A stretch of DNA of 64,000 bases from Prauserella cavernicola (GTDB lineage Bacteria; Actinomycetota; Actinomycetes; Mycobacteriales; Pseudonocardiaceae), in the NCBI RefSeq assembly GCF_016595675.1, contig NZ_JAENJH010000001.1:496001-560000 (forward strand), written 5' to 3'. Every line of letters begins with the position of its first letter. Within the stretch, counting starts at the first letter, position 1. Below the pieces are notes generated by a model that was not told where the DNA came from, searched no databases, and worked only from the letters and a program-made list of their open reading frames with translations. The translations under genes were made by a program, and so were the position numbers. This document shows, one piece after another, positions 60,896 through 64,000 of the stretch.

Positions 60896-62395
60896 GTGGT
60901 GAAGGCTCAACGCCGGGACTGGCTGGCGCTCGCCGTGCTGGTGCTTCCGGTGCTGTTGATCAGCGTCGACATGACCGTGCTCGGGTTCGCATTGCCGTAC
61001 CTGGCCGAGGATCTCGGTCCCAGCGGCGCCGAGCAGCTGTGGATCGTCGACATCTATTCGTTCGTGCTCGCCGGCCTGCTGGTGCTGATGGGCACGCTGG
61101 GCGACCGCATCGGGCGGCGCAAGCTGCTGCTCGCGGGCGCGGTGGCCTTCGGCGGCGCCTCGGTGCTGGCCGCATTCGCCACCAGCCCGGCGCTGCTCAT
61201 CGCGGCCAGGGCACTGCTGGGCGTCGGCGGCGCGACCCTGATGCCGTCCACGCTGTCGCTGATCCGCAGCATCTTCACGGACCCGACACAGCGCCGCATC
61301 GCGATCGCGGTGTGGGGTTCGGGCTTCTCGGGCGGCATGGCGCTGGGGCCCGTGCTCGGCGGCTGGCTGCTGGAGCACTTCTGGTGGGGTTCGGTGTTCC
61401 TCATCAACGTGCCGGTGATGCTGGTGCTGCTCGTCGCCGGCCCGTTCCTGCTGCCGGAGGCGCGCGACCCGAGCCCGGGACGCTTCGATCCGCTCTCGGC
61501 GCTGTTGTCGCTGGCGGCGATCCTGCCCGTCGTCTACGGCATCAAGCGCTTCGCCGAGTACGGCGTCGAGCCACTGGCGGGGCTGAGCGTGCTCGCCGGT
61601 GTGCTGCTCGGTGTCGTGTTCGTCCGCAGGCAGCGGGCGCTCACCGACCCGATGCTCGACCTCGCCCTGTTCAGGAACCGGGCCTTCAGCGCGTCGGTGC
61701 TCACCAACATGCTCGGGGTGTTCGCGCTCGTCGGGTTGTTGTTCCTGATGCCGCAGTACCTCCAGCTCGTGCTGGGGCTACGGCCGATGACGGCGGCGCT
61801 GTGGTTGCTGCCCATGACGTTCGCCGGGGTCGCGGGGTCACTCGCGGCGGCGCGGCTGTCGCGCAGGCTCCCGGTGCCGTGGCTGATCGGCGGCGGGCTG
61901 CTGGTGGCCGCCGTGGGGTTCGCCGCGCTGGTGACGCTCGGAGTCGACAGTGGACTCGCGATGCTCGTCACCGGCATGGCGCTGGTCGGCTTCGGGGTGC
62001 CGCTGTCGGAGACGCTGACCAACGACCTGATCATCACGGCCGCTCCCCCGGAGCGCGCGGGTGCGGCGTCGGCGATCTCCGAGACGGGCTTCGAGCTGGG
62101 CGGTGCCCTGGGCACGGCGGTGCTCGGCAGTGTCGCGACCGCGGTCTACCGCTCCGGGATTCCCGCCGACGCCGACGAGGCCGCGCGCGAGACGCTGGGT
62201 GGTGCGGTGGCCACGGCGGCGCAGTTGCCGCCCGAGCAGGCCGCGTCGCTGCTCGCCGCGGCGAAGGAGTCGTTCGTGCAGGGTGTGCAGGTCAGTGCCG
62301 TGGTGGGTGCGGTGCTGCTGGCCTACACCGGCGTGCAGGCACTCGTGCTGCTGCGCGGGCGCCGCGAGGAGCCGGCCGCGGTCGCCACGTCGTAG
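60896..62395 (+). CDS. MFS drug exporter, EmrB/QacA type
   Basis: A 499-residue 14-helix drug:proton antiporter. LLISVDMTVLGFALPYLAEDL is the helix 1 motif D1, LGDRIGRRKLLLAG motif A, ARALLGVGGATLMPSTLSLIRSIF helix 4, and GMALGPVLGGWLLEHFWWGSVFLINVP motif C. It resembles SmvA/QacA pumps for quaternary ammonium compounds and dyes. The GTG start follows a leader of about 45 nt from the predicted promoter. Regulated by the divergent TetR. Confidence 0.94.
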   Translation: MVKAQRRDWLALAVLVLPVLLISVDMTVLGFALPYLAEDLGPSGAEQLWIVDIYSFVLAGLLVLMGTLGDRIGRRKLLLAGAVAFGGASVLAAFATSPALLIAARALLGVGGATLMPSTLSLIRSIFTDPTQRRIAIAVWGSGFSGGMALGPVLGGWLLEHFWWGSVFLINVPVMLVLLVAGPFLLPEARDPSPGRFDPLSALLSLAAILPVVYGIKRFAEYGVEPLAGLSVLAGVLLGVVFVRRQRALTDPMLDLALFRNRAFSASVLTNMLGVFALVGLLFLMPQYLQLVLGLRPMTAALWLLPMTFAGVAGSLAAARLSRRLPVPWLIGGGLLVAAVGFAALVTLGVDSGLAMLVTGMALVGFGVPLSETLTNDLIITAAPPERAGAASAISETGFELGGALGTAVLGSVATAVYRSGIPADADEAARETLGGAVATAAQLPPEQAASLLAAAKESFVQGVQVSAVVGAVLLAYTGVQALVLLRGRREEPAAVATS

Positions 62396-62486
62396 CGATC
62401 CCGGCCGGTCACGCCGAGAGCCTGGCGCACGGAGCCGAGACGCGGGCCGATTCCGCGACGCTTCCGGCTCGCCTTGACTGTCCGGT

Positions 62487-62975
62487 ATGACCACGACCTC
62501 AACGGACAAGATCACCCGGCAGCTGCTCAGGACCATCGAGCGGCGCTCGTTCTGCACGCTCGCCACGTCGTCGCCCGCGCACCGGGCGCACGTGGCGGGC
62601 GTGCTGTACGCCACCGTCGGCTCCACGCTCTATGTCAGCACCCTGCGGGGCAGCCGCAAGGCCCGCAACGTCGCGGCGAACCCGAACGTCGGCGTCTGCA
62701 TCCCGGTGCGGCGGCTGCCGGTCGGGCCGCCGTCGTCGGTCCAGTTCCAGGCGGTGGCCGACGTCCTCGCCCAGGACGACCCGCGCCTGCTGCGCCTGGT
62801 CGAGGACGGCGCGTTGTCCGCGATCACCAAGCACGGCGAGCTCACCGTGCCCGACGGCTGTTTCCTGCGCATCACTCCGGCGCGCACCGTGTTCACCTAC
62901 GGCGTCGGGATGCCGTTGCTGACGTTCCTGCGCGACCCGCTGAACGCCGCGGGATCGGTCACGCTCAGCGCGTGA
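62487..62975 (+). CDS. PNPOx-like flavin-binding protein
   Basis: A 162-residue protein of the pyridoxamine-phosphate-oxidase-like split-barrel fold. RRSFCTLATSSPAHRAHVAGVLYATVGSTLYVSTLRGSRKARNVAANPNVGVCI is the usual N-terminal flavin-binding part, and VQFQAVADVLAQDDPRL follows. In actinobacteria such proteins bind FMN, haem or F420 and act as small reductases. The cofactor is not determined. It begins 91 bp after the pump gene on the same strand. Confidence 0.85.
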   Translation: MTTTSTDKITRQLLRTIERRSFCTLATSSPAHRAHVAGVLYATVGSTLYVSTLRGSRKARNVAANPNVGVCIPVRRLPVGPPSSVQFQAVADVLAQDDPRLLRLVEDGALSAITKHGELTVPDGCFLRITPARTVFTYGVGMPLLTFLRDPLNAAGSVTLSA

Positions 62976-63006
62976 CCGCGCCGCGGCGGCGGCGCACCAT
63001 GGACTC

Positions 63007-63801
63007 ATGGCGTCTCCGCGACGACGCGGGCCCGACCTCGACCGGGACGGGCAGATCGAGACCGTGACGTGGAATCCCACCACGGGCTGCGATGTCGTGA
63101 GTCCTGGCTGCGACCACTGCTACGCGCTGACCTTCGCCCGGCGGCTCAAGGCGATGGGCAATCCGGGCTACCAGCGCGACGGCGATCCCCGCACCAGCGG
63201 TCCCGGTTTCGCACTGACGCTGCACCCGGAGCGGCTGCGGCTGCCCGCCCGCTGGCGCGCGCCACAGCTGGTGTTCGTGGACTCGATGAGCGATCTGTTC
63301 CACCCTCGCGTCCCGGAGGACTTCCTCGCAGAGGTCGTGCGGGTGATGGAACACGCTGGGCGGCACACGTTCTTCGTGCTCACGAAGCGGCCGGCCCGGA
63401 TGGCGGCGGTGCTCTCGCGGCTGCGGCCCGATCCGCTGCCCAACGTGTGGTGGGGAACCACGGTCGAGCACAACGGCTACGTGGGCCGAGCCGACCGGCT
63501 CAGGGCCACCCCGGCGAGTGTGCGGTTCCTGTCGTTGCAACCGTTGCTGGGCCCGGTGCCGGATCTGAACCTGCGTGGCCTGGACTGGGTGTACGTCGGG
63601 GGCGAGTCCGGCACCGGGCACCGGCCGATGGAGCCGGAGTGGGTACGAGAGGTCCGCGACCGTTGTGCTGCCGAGCGCATCCCGTTCCTGTTCAAGCAGT
63701 GGGGCGGGCGCACGCGCAACGCGGGCGGGCGGCTGCTCGACGGCAGGACCTGGGACGAGATGCCGCCCGCCTGGCCCCTCGGGCCGGGTGGCTCCGGCTG
63801 A
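63007..63801 (+). CDS. DUF5131 (phage Gp37/Gp68-like) protein with a three-cysteine motif
   Basis: A 264-residue DUF5131 protein. TWNPTTGCDVVSPGCDHCYAL holds three Cys in the arrangement C-x6-C-x2-C, like a radical-SAM or iron-sulfur site. LVFVDSMSDLFHPRVPEDFL, FFVLTKRPARMAAVL, NVWWGTTVEH, SLQPLLGP and WVYVGGESGTGHRP are the remaining family segments. These proteins occur in phages and chromosomes, often beside a three-Cys-motif partner (TcmP), which is absent here. Function unknown. The ATG is 31 bp after the preceding stop. Confidence 0.88.
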   Translation: MASPRRRGPDLDRDGQIETVTWNPTTGCDVVSPGCDHCYALTFARRLKAMGNPGYQRDGDPRTSGPGFALTLHPERLRLPARWRAPQLVFVDSMSDLFHPRVPEDFLAEVVRVMEHAGRHTFFVLTKRPARMAAVLSRLRPDPLPNVWWGTTVEHNGYVGRADRLRATPASVRFLSLQPLLGPVPDLNLRGLDWVYVGGESGTGHRPMEPEWVREVRDRCAAERIPFLFKQWGGRTRNAGGRLLDGRTWDEMPPAWPLGPGGSG

Positions 63802-63806
63802 GCGAG

Positions 63807-64000
63807 TCAGGCGCCCAGGCCCACCACGTCGGCCAGCAGCTCCGCCTGTCGAGGGTCCGGGTCACACGGGAACAGCACCAGCTCGTCGCAGCCGGCCTGC
63901 TCGTAGGCCGCGACGGCCTCACGAACCGCGTCGGCGTCGGTGAGCGCCGTGGCGGCCAGCTGCTGGGCTGCCTCGCCCTCGATCGCGTAATGATCGGTGA
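63807..64000 (-). CDS. luciferase-like oxidoreductase, C-terminal part
   Basis: The last 63 codons of a gene that continues past the right edge. The readable part is DHYAIEGEAAQQLAATALTD, then AVREAVAAYEQAGCDELVLFPC and a final ELLADVVGLGA. This is the usual C-terminal pattern of luciferase-like flavin/F420 oxidoreductases, where the AGCDELVLFP strand closes the barrel. The rest of the protein and its substrate cannot be judged. Confidence 0.7.
   Translation of the reverse strand, partial: TDHYAIEGEAAQQLAATALTDADAVREAVAAYEQAGCDELVLFPCDPDPRQAELLADVVGLGA

Overview
The window is very GC-rich (codon third positions almost all G or C), uses many GTG starts and ATGA/GTGA stop-start overlaps, and carries several likely leaderless promoters. 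An Emb-type arabinosyltransferase, a mycothiol/DinB-type protein, iron boxes of the IdeR/DmdR type and five luciferase-like flavin/F420 oxidoreductases point to an actinomycete with an arabinogalactan wall, most likely a member of the Pseudonocardiaceae such as Saccharomonospora, Prauserella or Amycolatopsis. This is an inference from gene content; no rRNA or marker gene is present.

Region 1 (about 1-11.4 kb) is a catecholate siderophore locus. A leftward operon dhbA-dhbC-dhbE-dhbB-aryl carrier protein makes and activates 2,3-dihydroxybenzoate. A second leftward operon encodes a lipoprotein binding protein, an unusual siderophore-interacting protein fused to a methyltransferase-like half, and two FecCD permeases. 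A divergent AraC regulator shares an iron box with the uptake operon, and a second iron box lies in front of dhbA. No NRPS and no transport ATPase is present, so those parts must be encoded elsewhere.

Region 2 (11.5-34 kb) is mostly stress, redox and detoxification genes: a CBS-domain/DUF4389/GerW operon, YceI and methyltransferases, a two-component system, an FAD-binding protein with two luciferase-like monooxygenases, a TetR-regulated ABC exporter, a ferredoxin-reductase-like flavoprotein, a secreted lipase, a universal stress protein with an Acg-type nitroreductase, a quinone oxidoreductase and two alpha/beta hydrolases. Three 14-bp DevR/DosR-like boxes precede the CBS operon, the stress-protein operon and the hydrolase operon.

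Region 3 (33.5-46 kb) contains small regulator/enzyme pairs, an ABC-F ATPase preceded by a candidate leader peptide and two hairpins, an MFS permease, an M14 peptidase, CorA, a polysaccharide deacetylase and RNase HI. Three genes (quinone oxidoreductase, XRE-cupin regulator, CorA) are frameshifted in GC-rich runs, and a methyltransferase next to the XRE regulator is cut to 45 codons.

Region 4 (44.4-56.2 kb) is one leftward operon of eleven genes: MaoC hydratase, CaiB CoA-transferase, acyl-CoA dehydrogenase, a complete Liv-type ABC importer, an MmgE/PrpD protein, a CitE-like lyase and a flavin monooxygenase. A divergent FadR-type GntR regulator faces it, and a perfect 11-bp palindrome sits inside the operon promoter. 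The set reads as a pathway for taking up a branched dicarboxylic acid, attaching CoA to it, desaturating, hydrating and cleaving it. The exact substrate is not determined by the sequence.

Region 5 (56.2-64 kb) opens with a 0.93-kb intergenic stretch containing a 55-bp palindrome and two arrays of a 21-bp repeat also present downstream of the siderophore operon. It is followed by the arabinosyltransferase, a TetR/MFS drug-efflux pair with twin operators, a PNPOx-like flavoprotein, a DUF5131 protein and the end of another luciferase-like oxidoreductase.
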